Source: Paenibacillus cookii (GTDB lineage: Bacteria; Bacillota; Bacilli; Paenibacillales; Paenibacillaceae). Taken from it: a stretch of DNA of 64,000 bases. Under the pieces are notes generated by a model, which had not been told where the DNA came from, searched no databases, and saw nothing but the letters and a program-made list of their open reading frames with translations. A program made the position numbers and the translations under genes. The stretch is taken from assembly GCF_018333375.1 (NCBI RefSeq), contig NZ_BORW01000001.1, positions 434,001 to 498,000 of the forward strand, read 5' to 3'. Position 1 is the first letter of the stretch; each line of letters begins with the position of its first letter. Positions 45,456 to 54,035 of this stretch are shown here, piece after piece.

Positions 45456-46529
45456 ATGGACCAAAAAACGATGGACTTATTCCGCAAGCTGACGGAATTT
45501 CCGGCCGCTTCGGGCTTCGAAAAAGAACTTCGGGCATACATCAAGGATTTGATGGCCCCGTATACGCAGGAATTCGTTCAAGACCGTCTCGGCAGCTTGT
45601 TCGGCGTGCTCCGCGGCGACGAGCAGGGACCGAAGGTGATGGTGGCAGGCCATTTTGACGAAGTCGGCTTCATGGTAACGGGCATTACCGACGCCGGGAT
45701 GATCCGTTTCCAGCCGCTGGGGGGATGGTGGAGCCAGGCCGTATTGGCCCAGCGTCTGCAGATCATGACGCCAAACGGACCCGTGATCGGCGTCGTCGGC
45801 TCGATTCCGACGCATCTGCTGGACGAATCGCAGCGCAGCAAGCCGGTGGACATCAAAGCGATGTACATCGACGTGGGCGCGGACAACCGCGAGGATGCGG
45901 AATCGTTCGGCATCCGTCCCGGGCAGCAAATCGTGCCGATTTGCGAATTCACCCCGCTTTCCAATCCGAAAAAAATCATGGCCAAAGCGTGGGATAACCG
46001 TTACGGCGTAGGCCTTGCCGTCGAGCTGCTGGAGGCGCTGCACAAGGAAAAGCTTCCGAACACGCTATATTGCGGCGCGACGGTACAGGAAGAGCTTGGA
46101 CTGCGCGGTGCGCGGACGTCCGCCAACCTGATCCAGCCCGACATCTTTTTCGCTCTTGACGCAAGCGCCGCCAATGACATGACAGGGGACAAAAGCGCCT
46201 TCGGCCACATCGGGCAAGGTGTGCTTCTTCGCATTTTCGACCCGTCGATGCTGACGCACCGCGGCCTGGTCGAATACGTCCAGGATACCGCCGACACCCA
46301 TAAGATCAAATACCAGTATTTCGTGTCGCAGGGGGGCACCGACGCCGGGCAGGTCCATTTGAGCGGCATCGGCGTGCCGTCGACCGTCATCGGCATCTGC
46401 TCCCGGTACATCCATACGTCGTCCTCGATCATCCACACCGACGATTACGACGCGGCGAAGGAGCTTTTGATCAAACTGGTGAAGGGCCTTGACCGCACGA
46501 CGTTAAATACGATTTTGGAAAACGCGTAG
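45456..46529 (+). CDS. M42-family metallo-aminopeptidase
   Basis: A 357-residue peptidase of the M42 family (glutamyl aminopeptidase/YsdC type). The di-zinc ligands are visible as [10 protein letters not shown] (H, then D), [19 protein letters not shown] (D), and [15 protein letters not shown] (E-E), followed by [13 protein letters not shown] and the C-terminal [19 protein letters not shown] (H). It probably trims acidic or other N-terminal residues from peptides in the cytoplasm. Strong AAAGGAGA site. Followed by a terminator; no operon partners. Confidence 0.95.
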   Translation: MDQKTMDLFRKLTEFPAASGFEKELRAYIKDLMAPYTQEFVQDRLGSLFGVLRGDEQGPKVMVAGHFDEVGFMVTGITDAGMIRFQPLGGWWSQAVLAQRLQIMTPNGPVIGVVGSIPTHLLDESQRSKPVDIKAMYIDVGADNREDAESFGIRPGQQIVPICEFTPLSNPKKIMAKAWDNRYGVGLAVELLEALHKEKLPNTLYCGATVQEELGLRGARTSANLIQPDIFFALDASAANDMTGDKSAFGHIGQGVLLRIFDPSMLTHRGLVEYVQDTADTHKIKYQYFVSQGGTDAGQVHLSGIGVPSTVIGICSRYIHTSSSIIHTDDYDAAKELLIKLVKGLDRTTLNTILENA

Positions 46530-46540
46530 TATCGCCAAAG

Positions 46541-46582
46541 AAACCGTCCGATCGATTCGTTACGAACGAAGGACGGTTTTTT
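46541..46582 (+). terminator. Terminator of the M42 peptidase gene
   Basis: AAACCGTCC pairs with GGACGGTTT, with an internal TTCGTTACGAA helix, followed by TTTTTTG, directly after the stop codon. Confidence 0.85.
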
Positions 46583-46672
46583 GTTTGGCATCGGCCGATT
46601 TTGTCCAAGCTTACAAAAAAAATCATAAAATTCACAAAAAAATAGCATACACCGCCCAAAAATATGATAAAA

Positions 46673-46686
46673 TGAAAGCGCTAACA
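46673..46686. promoter_or_regulatory. cre site (CcpA) upstream of the LytTR gene
   Basis: TGAAAGCGCTAACA matches the catabolite-response consensus TGNAARCGNWWWCA at every position. It lies about 30 bases before the LytTR gene start and just after a TATGAT (46663-46668) -10-like sequence, so bound CcpA would repress it. Confidence 0.6.
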
Positions 46687-46717
46687 GCTATCATCTTCTA
46701 AAGGGGGCTTTTGCAAG

Positions 46718-47071
46718 ATGAACCAAAACGATAAGGTGATTACCGAATATTACGATTTCGATCCGGTCACCGACGCCTTTTTCTTCAAAACCGGCGCACA
46801 GGAGCAGGTTATTTTCCACGGCAGGAACTACATCATAAAAAAAAGACTGTCCTCCGCAGAACTCGCTTCGCTCAAATCCCAGCCCAATTTCGTCCGCGCC
46901 GCCTCAAACCTCTACGTCAATGTGAACAAAATTACAAATATCGACGGCACTACGCTGCATTTCCGGGACGAATTCGCCTACCCGCGCACGATTACGGTTT
47001 CCCGGCGGATTTTGGACCAAATCAAACGCCGCATGCCAAGCGCTCCCGACATCGCGTTGCCCAAGCAATGA
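46718..47071 (+). CDS. Stand-alone LytTR DNA-binding domain protein
   Basis: A 117-residue protein that is almost entirely a LytTR domain. The typical segment SQPNFVRAASNLYVNVNKITNIDGTTLHF (about 65-93) and ITVSRRILDQIKRRM (about 99-113) match the second half of LytTR domains such as those of AgrA/LytR regulators. There is no receiver domain. It has a strong AAAGGGGG-type RBS and a cre site before it, so it may be a small carbon-controlled regulator. Its target is unknown. The next gene on the other strand is the frameshifted dehydrogenase. Confidence 0.75.
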   Translation: MNQNDKVITEYYDFDPVTDAFFFKTGAQEQVIFHGRNYIIKKRLSSAELASLKSQPNFVRAASNLYVNVNKITNIDGTTLHFRDEFAYPRTITVSRRILDQIKRRMPSAPDIALPKQ

Positions 47072-47097
47072 ACCCGGGTCCGGTTTCGTGAAGCGCC

Positions 47098-47136
47098 AAA
47101 CGGCAGCCCCCCCAACCGGGAGACTGCCGTTTTTTC
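47098..47136. terminator. Terminator of the LytTR gene
   Basis: AAACGGCAG pairs with CTGCCGTTTTTT across a 17-base loop, between two convergent genes. Confidence 0.8.
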
Positions 47137-47150
47137 ATGAACGGATGATG

Positions 47151-47973
47151 TCAATTGACCCGGAAAGGTTCCACTTTCCGATATCCCCACGAGCTTTTTC
47201 CGTCCTCCGGCATACCCGGCAGGATCAGTCCCCCGTCGATCCGGATCGTGATTCCCGTAATATAGGAAGCCTGCTCGGAGTTCAAGCCAAAGCGCCGCCT
47301 GGCCGATATCCTCCGGCATGCCGATCCGGCCGAGCGGAACGAGGGAGCCCATTTGGTCTACGGAAGGTTCCGGGTCCCGAACGAGGATGCCGCCGGGAGC
47401 AATGCAATTGACCCGGATGCGGTACGGCGACAGATCCAGCGCGACGGATTCGGTCGCCCGCTTGAGCGCCGCTTTGATCCCTCCGTATACGGCGTCTCCG
47501 GGATACGCCCGTTCGGCGTGCGTCGATAGGATGTTGACGATGTTTCCTCCGCGTCCGGCCGCGATCATATGCTTCGAAACTTCCCGCATAAGCAGCATCG
47601 GGGCACGGAAGTTCAGCCGCATCGTATAATCCAGATGTTCCAGCGGCAGTTCCGTAATCGAAGCGTACATCCCGACGCCCGCGTTATTGATCAGGCAGTC
47701 GATTTGCCCCATCGTGCGCACCGCTTCCGCCGCCGTTTCCACCGCTTCGTCCGCTTCCGTCAAATCGCCTTCGCGCACGATGCACGCCCGGCCGGATAAT
47801 TTTTCGATTTCCTCCGCGGTCTGTTCGGCCATGGCGTCATCCCGGTAATGGGTGATCATGATTTCGTATCCCGCTTGCGCCAAAGCAAGCGCGATGCCGC
47901 GCCCGATGCCCCGGCTGCCCCCCGTAACGAGGGCCGTTTTTTTGGCCGTCTTTGCCTGATCGTGATGCTCCAT
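47151..47973 (-). pseudogene. Short-chain dehydrogenase/reductase with a frameshift
   Basis: The first ~230 residues are a good SDR: cofactor motif TGGSRGIGRGIA, NNAGVGMYASI, catalytic YGGIKAALK (Tyr and Lys), and PGGILVRDP. After QAALWL (about residue 230) the frame changes; the minus-strand bases then read, in another frame, NSEQASYITGITIRIDGGLILPGMPEDGKSSWGYRK and stop at 47151, the usual SDR ending. So one or two bases are missing or added near 47283-47288. Reading straight on gives a nonsense tail to 46978. It may be a decayed gene or a sequencing error. Confidence 0.85.
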
Positions 47974-48117
47974 GATTTACGCCTCCTTCTCGTGCTTCAA
48001 TATCAAGACCGATGTTTAGAATACACGTTAGCGTGATCCAAGGATGCTCTATACTGATCAAAACGCATGAAGAAGAAAAAGTCAAACCTGGATATTTCAT
48101 CGAATTCAAGGCGGGCG

Positions 48118-48161
48118 AAAAGCCGGTCCGGGCGAGCCTCCCGCCGCCCAAACCGGCTTTT
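48118..48161 (-). terminator. Terminator of the orphan permease gene
   Basis: Minus-strand AAAAGCCGGT pairs with ACCGGCTTTT, with an inner GGCGGG/CCCGCC-like helix, just after the permease stop at 48165. Confidence 0.8.
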
Positions 48162-48164
48162 CCT

Positions 48165-49148
48165 TTATTTTGCCATGCTTTTTTTGCCCGTCGCCCGCAC
48201 TCGCGGATCCACCAACGTATACAGCATGTCCGCCGCCCAGTTGGCTAAAACGACAACCCCCGAAACGATCATGATGATCGCGATCAAAACGGGGAAGTTG
48301 CGCTTCAAGGCGGAGGTGACCATCAACGTGCCCAGGCCCGGCCAATTGAACACGTTCTCGACGATGGCCGATCCGCTGATCAGGACGGGAATATCAAGCG
48401 CAATGAGCGTGATGACGGGTATGAGCGCATTTTTGAGCGCATGGACGTAGATGACTCTTCGCTCCGAGGCTCCTTTCGCCCGCGCCGTCATCAGAAAACC
48501 GTCATCCAACACCTCCATCATGCCGTCGCGGACAAACTTCAAATAATAAGCGAGCATGCCGATCGCCAAGGTAGCCACGGGAAGAATCATGTGCTGGATC
48601 AAATCCCATAACTCTCCCTCTTTGGAAGGCGTGTGCATGCCGCTCGGGGGCAGCCATAAAAGCTGCATCGAAAAAATCTGCTGCAGCCAATAACCGAGCA
48701 CGAAGCCGGGAACGCTGAATCCGATCACGCTTAAAAACAATGCCGTTCTGTCCGAAACTCCGTATGGTTTGGTGCTGTTATGTATTCCCCACGGGATGGC
48801 GACCAAAAGCGTAAGGAGCCATGCGATGCCCAAAAGGAAAAAGCTGTTTTTGGCATTCCACCAAATGTAATCGCCGATCGGAACAAAGTTATAGTCGACG
48901 CCCAGATACCCTTTTGCAAGTCCCTTCAACCAGCGAAAATACTGCTCGTAAAGCGGCAGGTCCAGCCCATGAAGATGCTTCTGCTCATCCACCCACTTAT
49001 ATTGCTCTTCGGTCATGCCGATGCTCGCCCAGGGATTTCCCGGCATGAGATGCATGAGGACGAACGCAACCGATGAAACGGCAAACAGCACGACAACGGA
49101 TTGCGCCGTCCGAAAAAGGATGTACTTCCACATACGGGGTGCCTTCAA
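48165..49148 (-). CDS. Oligopeptide-type ABC transporter permease (DppB/OppB family)
   Basis: A 327-residue inner-membrane permease. It has about six hydrophobic segments: first KYILFRTAQSVVVLFAVSSVAFVLMHLMPGNP (about 8-38), later VLGYWLQQIFSMQLLWLPPSG. The EAA motif region (ARAKGASERRVIYVHALKNALIPVIT, about 235-260) is present. Length is full for OppB. No OppC, ATPase or binding protein is next to it, and a terminator follows, so it may be an orphan or be used with a remote system. Its promoter may be the one noted upstream. Confidence 0.88.
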   Translation of the reverse strand: MKAPRMWKYILFRTAQSVVVLFAVSSVAFVLMHLMPGNPWASIGMTEEQYKWVDEQKHLHGLDLPLYEQYFRWLKGLAKGYLGVDYNFVPIGDYIWWNAKNSFFLLGIAWLLTLLVAIPWGIHNSTKPYGVSDRTALFLSVIGFSVPGFVLGYWLQQIFSMQLLWLPPSGMHTPSKEGELWDLIQHMILPVATLAIGMLAYYLKFVRDGMMEVLDDGFLMTARAKGASERRVIYVHALKNALIPVITLIALDIPVLISGSAIVENVFNWPGLGTLMVTSALKRNFPVLIAIIMIVSGVVVLANWAADMLYTLVDPRVRATGKKSMAK

Positions 49149-49186
49149 GCTCCTTTCCTCTGAAAAGTCACTCTATCAACTTCCAC

Positions 49187-49216
49187 ATATTAGTAGGATA
49201 CACCAAGATCACGCAA
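49187..49216 (-). promoter_or_regulatory. Likely promoter of the orphan permease gene
   Basis: Minus-strand TTGCGT (49211-49216) and TAATAT (49187-49192) with an 18-base spacer, about 40 bases before the permease start. Moderately good match, not tested. Confidence 0.4.
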
Positions 49217-49305
49217 ACCTAAAGACAAAGTTCTGCAGAAACCGGCGGCTTTTGCGGCAGCGGCTGCGTGACCGGAGTAAGTCGGGTCAGCAGTCGGATG
49301 CGCGA

Positions 49306-49345
49306 CAAAAGGCGGCGGACATTCAAATTCCGCGCGCCTTTTTTT
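49306..49345. terminator. Terminator after the second phosphoesterase gene
   Basis: AAAAGGCGGCGG pairs with CCGCGCGCCTTTT around ACATTCAAATT, flanked by A and T runs. It should end the minus-strand phosphoesterase transcript, about 65 bases after the stop. Confidence 0.7.
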
Positions 49346-49409
49346 GATGTGCTTACCCTCCGGGGACTCGGAGCAGGCAACTAAAAAACGGCATCCATAA
49401 AGTCCGTTA

Positions 49410-50384
49410 TTACGACGATTTAACCTCTTTTCCTTCGGGTTGATGCTCCGGCTGCTCGTATACGACGGTCCCGTCGTTTTGGCGGATCCAGGTCGCAAAA
49501 TCCCTTTCCCCCGCTTTCAATTGAATGACCCGGGCCCCCGTCGGGAAATGGTCCTTCCGTTCGCCGCCCACGTAGCTGACGTATTTGGTCGCCCTGCCGT
49601 AACAAAGCCGGATGCCGTGCAGCGTGCCGCAAAAATCGTTGGCATGGTCATGCCCGACGAAAGTGCCCATCACGTCGCCCATTTCGAGCATCGCCGCAAA
49701 CATCCCCGAATTGAACCGCGGGGCGGAGCAGGTGCCGTCCAAACGATGCCCGTAGCATACTTCCGTTTCCCATACCTCGTTGTACTCAGGCAGCGGAATA
49801 TGGAAAAATGCGAGCGCAGGCAGCGGCTTCCCGCCGTTTTGCCCGGTTAACGCCTTCGATTCCGATACGTACCAATCGATCTGGTCCCTGCGGATCCAAT
49901 CGTACCCGCCGAACGGGGAATAATCGCCGCTGTCGAGAAAATAAAGCGCAGCTCCCGCTTCGCCGCGGTCGTTCATGACGGTTAACGTAAAGTTTCCCGC
50001 CCCGTTGATCCCCGGCGGATCTTCCTTGGCGACGCAGTATTGGTGCTCCAGCTGCAGCCGGTGCATCTCGGCCCGGGCGACGATCCCTTCCGAATCATGG
50101 TTGCCGAATACCGCGGCCCACGGAATGCCGCTGTTTTCGGCGACGGCTACGGCTTTGCGGAACGACGCCATCGGGTCTTTCGTCCTTGCGCTCGCGATGA
50201 CGTCTCCGGTGAACACGATCAAATCGGGCTGCTCCTCCCGGATGACCATCTCCATCAAGCTTTTTGTTTCCGCATCCAGTTTGGGGGAATCGGGATCGAC
50301 GTCATATTCGTCGATAAACTCGACGTCCGTAAATTGCACGATGACAAACGTGCCGTCCTCGCGGAATTTCAAGTTTTTGTCCAT
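49410..50384 (-). CDS. Metallophosphoesterase (calcineurin-like, Dcr2 type)
   Basis: A 324-residue phosphoesterase. Later motifs are normal: VFTGDVIAS (GD), VFGNHDSEG (GNHD), FFHIPLPEYNEVWE and TFVGHDHANDF (GHDH). The first motif, normally QxTDxHF, reads QFTDVEF, with Glu (GAG) in place of the metal-binding His; the nucleotides read clearly. The overall layout (bulky insert before GHDH) fits phosphohydrolases of the Dcr2/YvnB kind, not YkuE. I chose the ATG at 50384, behind GGAGG at 11 bases. It lies next to the decayed region, so loss of function is possible. Confidence 0.82.
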   Translation of the reverse strand: MDKNLKFREDGTFVIVQFTDVEFIDEYDVDPDSPKLDAETKSLMEMVIREEQPDLIVFTGDVIASARTKDPMASFRKAVAVAENSGIPWAAVFGNHDSEGIVARAEMHRLQLEHQYCVAKEDPPGINGAGNFTLTVMNDRGEAGAALYFLDSGDYSPFGGYDWIRRDQIDWYVSESKALTGQNGGKPLPALAFFHIPLPEYNEVWETEVCYGHRLDGTCSAPRFNSGMFAAMLEMGDVMGTFVGHDHANDFCGTLHGIRLCYGRATKYVSYVGGERKDHFPTGARVIQLKAGERDFATWIRQNDGTVVYEQPEHQPEGKEVKSS

Positions 50385-50429
50385 CTTGCGGCCAGCCTCC
50401 GTTCCTGCTATGGATTTATGCGGCATGTT

Positions 50430-51130
50430 TTATGCCGGTTGCGCCTTGCCTTCGTTTCTTCATATCGGTGCTTTCCAGCCGATCAAGGACGGCCGCGCCT
50501 TCGTGCTCGCGGATCAAAGCAGCATCCGTTCATCCGGTATATTGCTGCGGCAGACGGTCTGGAGATCGGTTCGGAAAGCGGCTCCAAAATCGCTTCGGCG
50601 CCACCTCCATGATAAGGCATCAGAGGGACGAACATCCAGCCCATACTCGGCGTTTTTTCCATGTTCCGTCAAAAATATTCTGCCGGGCCAAGATCAGCTG
50701 CCTTTCCCTCGGCAAGTCCCAGTTGACTTCGCGGTATCCCATGCCCGTTTTGTTCGAGCCGTTCAGAAAATACCAATCCGGCACGTTAAGGTACACGCCG
50801 CTTCCCCTGCACCATTTGTAAAAATCGGTGATCGCCCTGTCAAAGCCAGCTTCCGAAAGACAAGATCAATTTCGAAGCCGACCTCGGCGCATTGGTCGAT
50901 GGCCGCCCGCACTTCCTCCGCCCTGTCGCTCATGACGTGCATGAAAATCGGATTGTCTTCGACCCAAGGGGCCAAAACGCGGTACATCCTTTTTTTGAGC
51001 AAGCCCCTTGCGCTCAAGGTCCGTGCTGTCATGAACCAGCTCAAACGTCCGGAACGTGTCGAACGCCTCGCCGGCCGGCAGGGTAACTCCGGGTCCAAGC
51101 AGCGGCGGGACAGTGGAAGATCATTTCCCC
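50430..51130 (-). pseudogene. Decayed gene, perhaps a carbohydrate-active enzyme
   Basis: The minus strand carries recognisable protein fragments in different frames: GVTLPAGEAFDTFRTFELVHDS near 51090-51000; RMYRVLAPWVEDNPIFMHV and EEVRAAIDQCAEVGFE next; then a frame change giving ILSFGS, an apparent internal deletion, and ITDFYKWCRGSGVYLNVPDWYFLNGSNKTGMGYREVNWDLPRERQLILARQNIFDGTW; and finally PSMGWMFVPLMPYHGGGAEAILEP after a missing A near 50655. At least three frameshifts are evident. The order is consistent with one TIM-barrel-type family, but I name no enzyme. Borders are approximate. Confidence 0.75.
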
Positions 51131-51168
51131 AAAAAATATCTGCCTCAAATCGCTTGAGGCAGATATTT
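51129..51168 (-). terminator. Terminator of the yesM-yesN-binding protein operon
   Basis: A perfect 15-bp inverted repeat (AAATATCTGCCTCAA with its complement) across a five-base loop, followed on the minus strand by TTTTTT. Confidence 0.88.
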
Positions 51169-51212
51169 GGCTAACCTTTTAGAGTTTTGTGTAAACTTCC
51201 AATGAAGATTGC

Positions 51213-52472
51213 TTATCGCTCCAGAACGATATCTATTTCAGACGCAGCTTTAGTCAGTCCTTCTTCTGCCGATAATTCTCCTTGAAAAATGCGGGTCATA
51301 TAAGAAGTATAAATTTCATCAATTTGGCTCCAAGCTTTAACGGGCGGTCTTAAAAAACTATTGTTCAATGCCTCTTCATAAGGACGAATGATGGATCCCA
51401 GCGCTGCGTTTTTTACTTTCGCCTCTCGGTTTGTTGGAATTAGCCCGGTTTGCGCCATGATTTCCTGAGATGGTTTACTCGTCATAAATTTCATGAACTC
51501 CCAAGCCTCTTCAGGTTGTTTAGCCCCCTTAGGAATGACTAAATCTTCACCACCGACGATTGAGGACGGACCAAATTCATGTGGAAAAGGAACTGCTATC
51601 GTTGAATTTAAGGCCCTACTCAGTTCATCCCCCTGAAAAACACTATAAAACCATGGACCTTCATCAGTGACGAGAATATTTCCTGATTTGACTCCTTCCC
51701 AGTTATCGCCGCCGCCATTGACAACAGTTCTATCGATTAGTTGCTCTTGATACAAAGAGACTAACTCCTCAACCGCATGAACGGTTGCTTTACTGTTAAG
51801 GTAGCCTGTAGCCTGCTTATATTGGTCATCAGTCATTTTGCCGCCCAGCGCATAAATACAAGGGAGGGTCTTCCATGTATCCAAACCGCCGAGACCGATC
51901 ATATACCGTTCTTTCCTTGCCAGCTTAATAACTTCTTCAAACCTTTCCGGAGGAGAAGACAAACCAGCTTGTGTCAAAAGAGAACGGTTATATATTGCGA
52001 CTTTAGTATTAATGTTAACCGGAAGCGAATAATTGAACCCCTCATAATATCCCACCAAACCTGCGCTCGATTGAAGCAGGCTTACTACGGATTCAAAATC
52101 ATGGAAACCGTTCAATGGGGTGAGCAAACCGCTTTGGGAAAACTCCGGGACCCACGCGACATCCATACGTACCACATCAGGAGAGCGGTTGGCGGAGGCC
52201 TTGGCGATTAGAGTGTATTTGAGTTCAATGTTATTTGCATGTCTTACCGGATGTACCCGTATCCCCGGATTTTGTTTCTCAAAGGCAGGAATGAGCTCTT
52301 GTTCAAGGAGATGAGTTTCTTCATCACTGTAAGTGTGCCAAAACTCAATGGTACGGGTCTGAGGATTGTTTAGCTTTTCGACAGCTTCAGGGTCCGTGAT
52401 GATCGAATTTCGGTTGCAAGCAGTCAACATCACGATGATGACAAAAAAACAAAGGAACCGCTTCATCCCCAA
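51213..52472 (-). CDS. Sugar-binding lipoprotein (extracellular binding protein, family 1), linked to YesMN
   Basis: A 419-residue extracellular solute-binding protein. The signal peptide ends in a lipobox (VIIVMLTAC, Cys about 19), so it is anchored to the outer membrane leaflet. The typical EFWHTYSDEETHLLEQELIPAFEKQNPGIRV opening (about 45-75) and the C-terminal SEIDIVLER are present. It is paralogous to the binding protein at 59872-61179. It lies 12 bases after the YesN stop, so it is cotranscribed with the two-component system and not with a permease, which suggests a sensory role. Confidence 0.92.
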   Translation of the reverse strand: MGMKRFLCFFVIIVMLTACNRNSIITDPEAVEKLNNPQTRTIEFWHTYSDEETHLLEQELIPAFEKQNPGIRVHPVRHANNIELKYTLIAKASANRSPDVVRMDVAWVPEFSQSGLLTPLNGFHDFESVVSLLQSSAGLVGYYEGFNYSLPVNINTKVAIYNRSLLTQAGLSSPPERFEEVIKLARKERYMIGLGGLDTWKTLPCIYALGGKMTDDQYKQATGYLNSKATVHAVEELVSLYQEQLIDRTVVNGGGDNWEGVKSGNILVTDEGPWFYSVFQGDELSRALNSTIAVPFPHEFGPSSIVGGEDLVIPKGAKQPEEAWEFMKFMTSKPSQEIMAQTGLIPTNREAKVKNAALGSIIRPYEEALNNSFLRPPVKAWSQIDEIYTSYMTRIFQGELSAEEGLTKAASEIDIVLER

Positions 52473-52484
52473 ACCACTCCCTTT

Positions 52485-54035
52485 TTATACTTTCCGATCA
52501 TGCTTATCCCTGTATTCCACAGGCGTCATTTGCGTTATTTTCTTAAACAGTCTGCTAAAATACTTCACGTCATTGAATCCCGATTTCTCAGCTACTTCGT
52601 AGATTTTATACTCCTTCATCAAAAGCAATCGTTTCGCTTCATGTAATCGCAGGTCGATGACATAGTCAATGAAATTTTGTCCCGTGTGTTTCTTGAATAA
52701 ATTTGAAAAATAGCTTTTGCTGACATGAATAAAATCGGCAACTTCCTGCAATGTTAATTCATCTGTAAAACGGGATTTAATATAATCAATAGCATTATTA
52801 ATTAATTGCCCGCCTTGTCCACGATCAGTGGAAACAAGAAAACCCGGATGTTTCATTTCGTCGACCAGCCCGTTGATCGTCTCGATTAATCCATCCAAGG
52901 TTTCCGAATGTAAAATGCGATCCCGGGTATCCGCCAGCAGTTTTGCGTCTCCGAAGGAATAAGCTAGAGCGCACAACAACTCGTAAGCTTCATTCTTCAC
53001 TTGGTCGGGTGGATTCTTGCTCTTTTTCCAGCGGGAAACGAAGCACTCCAATACGGTGGCTGTATCCCTTGCTTCACGGATCATATCCAAAATACGGTGC
53101 AGTGGAATGGATTCCGGAGAGGGTTTAAAAGTATAAGAAGTCGAATCCTTCCACTTGAACGATTTTCCCGCCCCTTCATAAAACCGCCGGACGCTGGCTT
53201 CCCGGCTTTTTTTGAGCCCTCTTTCAAGCCATTCATCTGCTTGTTCCACGCAAAATCCCAACGTGATACTGACGTGAAGGTCACTCTCGATGCGAGATTT
53301 TAGTTGTTCAAGGATAAGTTCTGTATCTCCTTCTTGCGGAAAGATCATAAATATTCCCTCACCTGCAAGAATGGGAGCGCTCCCCTGCGGGATTTGGTCA
53401 TAAAAACAAGCCTGTATTTCTTCATAAATGATACTGATATGAAGCTTTCCGTACAGCTCTTGCCATTCTTCAAGTCCGTCCAATACTCCGAAGGCACATA
53501 CATAAGCTTCTGTTGTTTCTCCAAAAATATCAGTAAACCTCATTTTCGCCTGCTCCGTAACGAGCCATCGGATAATTTCCTGTTCCAGCCGTTTTCTCTC
53601 CAATTTATGCACATGTTCCGAATATATTTGCCGCTCTACGACTTGTTGCCTCTGCTTTTGAAGCATCACCTTACAACGGTCCAGCACTATGATCAGTTCT
53701 CCGGCTTCCAACGAAGGTTTTAGTAAATAGTCTACCGCTCCATATTTCATGCCTTCTCTGACATAATCAAACTCGTTATAGCTGCTGATCAGAACGACTT
53801 TCATATCCGGATTTACCTGCAATGCCTTCTGTGTAAGCTGAAGACCATCCATGAGAGGCATTTTAATATCCGTAATCAAAATATCGATCGGCTTTGTTTG
53901 AATCAACTCCAGCGCTTCCACCCCGTTTGCACAATCCCCTTCCAACTGAAGTCCATGCAGTTCCCAATCGATAAAACCTTTCAGTCCTTTTCGGATTATG
54001 GGTTCATCATCAACGATCAGCACACGATCTGTCAT
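52485..54035 (-). CDS. Response regulator, AraC-type (YesN family)
   Basis: A 516-residue regulator. The receiver domain begins VLIVDDEPIIRKGLKGFIDWELHGL, with phosphoacceptor Asp near residue 56 (ILITDIKMPLMDG) and Lys in LLKPSLEAGE. A long middle region follows. The C-terminal AraC domain is clear: YIKSRFTDELTLQEVADFIHVSKSYFSNLFKKHTGQNFIDYVIDLRLHEAKRLL, with a second helix-turn-helix in KIYEVAEKSGFNDVKYFSRLFKKITQMTPVEYR. YesN-type regulators usually control carbohydrate genes. It overlaps the kinase gene by four bases. Confidence 0.95.
   Translation of the reverse strand: MTDRVLIVDDEPIIRKGLKGFIDWELHGLQLEGDCANGVEALELIQTKPIDILITDIKMPLMDGLQLTQKALQVNPDMKVVLISSYNEFDYVREGMKYGAVDYLLKPSLEAGELIIVLDRCKVMLQKQRQQVVERQIYSEHVHKLERKRLEQEIIRWLVTEQAKMRFTDIFGETTEAYVCAFGVLDGLEEWQELYGKLHISIIYEEIQACFYDQIPQGSAPILAGEGIFMIFPQEGDTELILEQLKSRIESDLHVSITLGFCVEQADEWLERGLKKSREASVRRFYEGAGKSFKWKDSTSYTFKPSPESIPLHRILDMIREARDTATVLECFVSRWKKSKNPPDQVKNEAYELLCALAYSFGDAKLLADTRDRILHSETLDGLIETINGLVDEMKHPGFLVSTDRGQGGQLINNAIDYIKSRFTDELTLQEVADFIHVSKSYFSNLFKKHTGQNFIDYVIDLRLHEAKRLLLMKEYKIYEVAEKSGFNDVKYFSRLFKKITQMTPVEYRDKHDRKV

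Larger units (their letters stand above)
50385..51212. other. Non-coding interval holding the pseudogene and operon terminator
   Basis: The gap between the phosphoesterase and the second binding-protein gene. It is filled by the decayed gene and a terminator. The sequence to its right is clearly more AT-rich, which marks the left edge of the sugar island. Confidence 0.65.
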
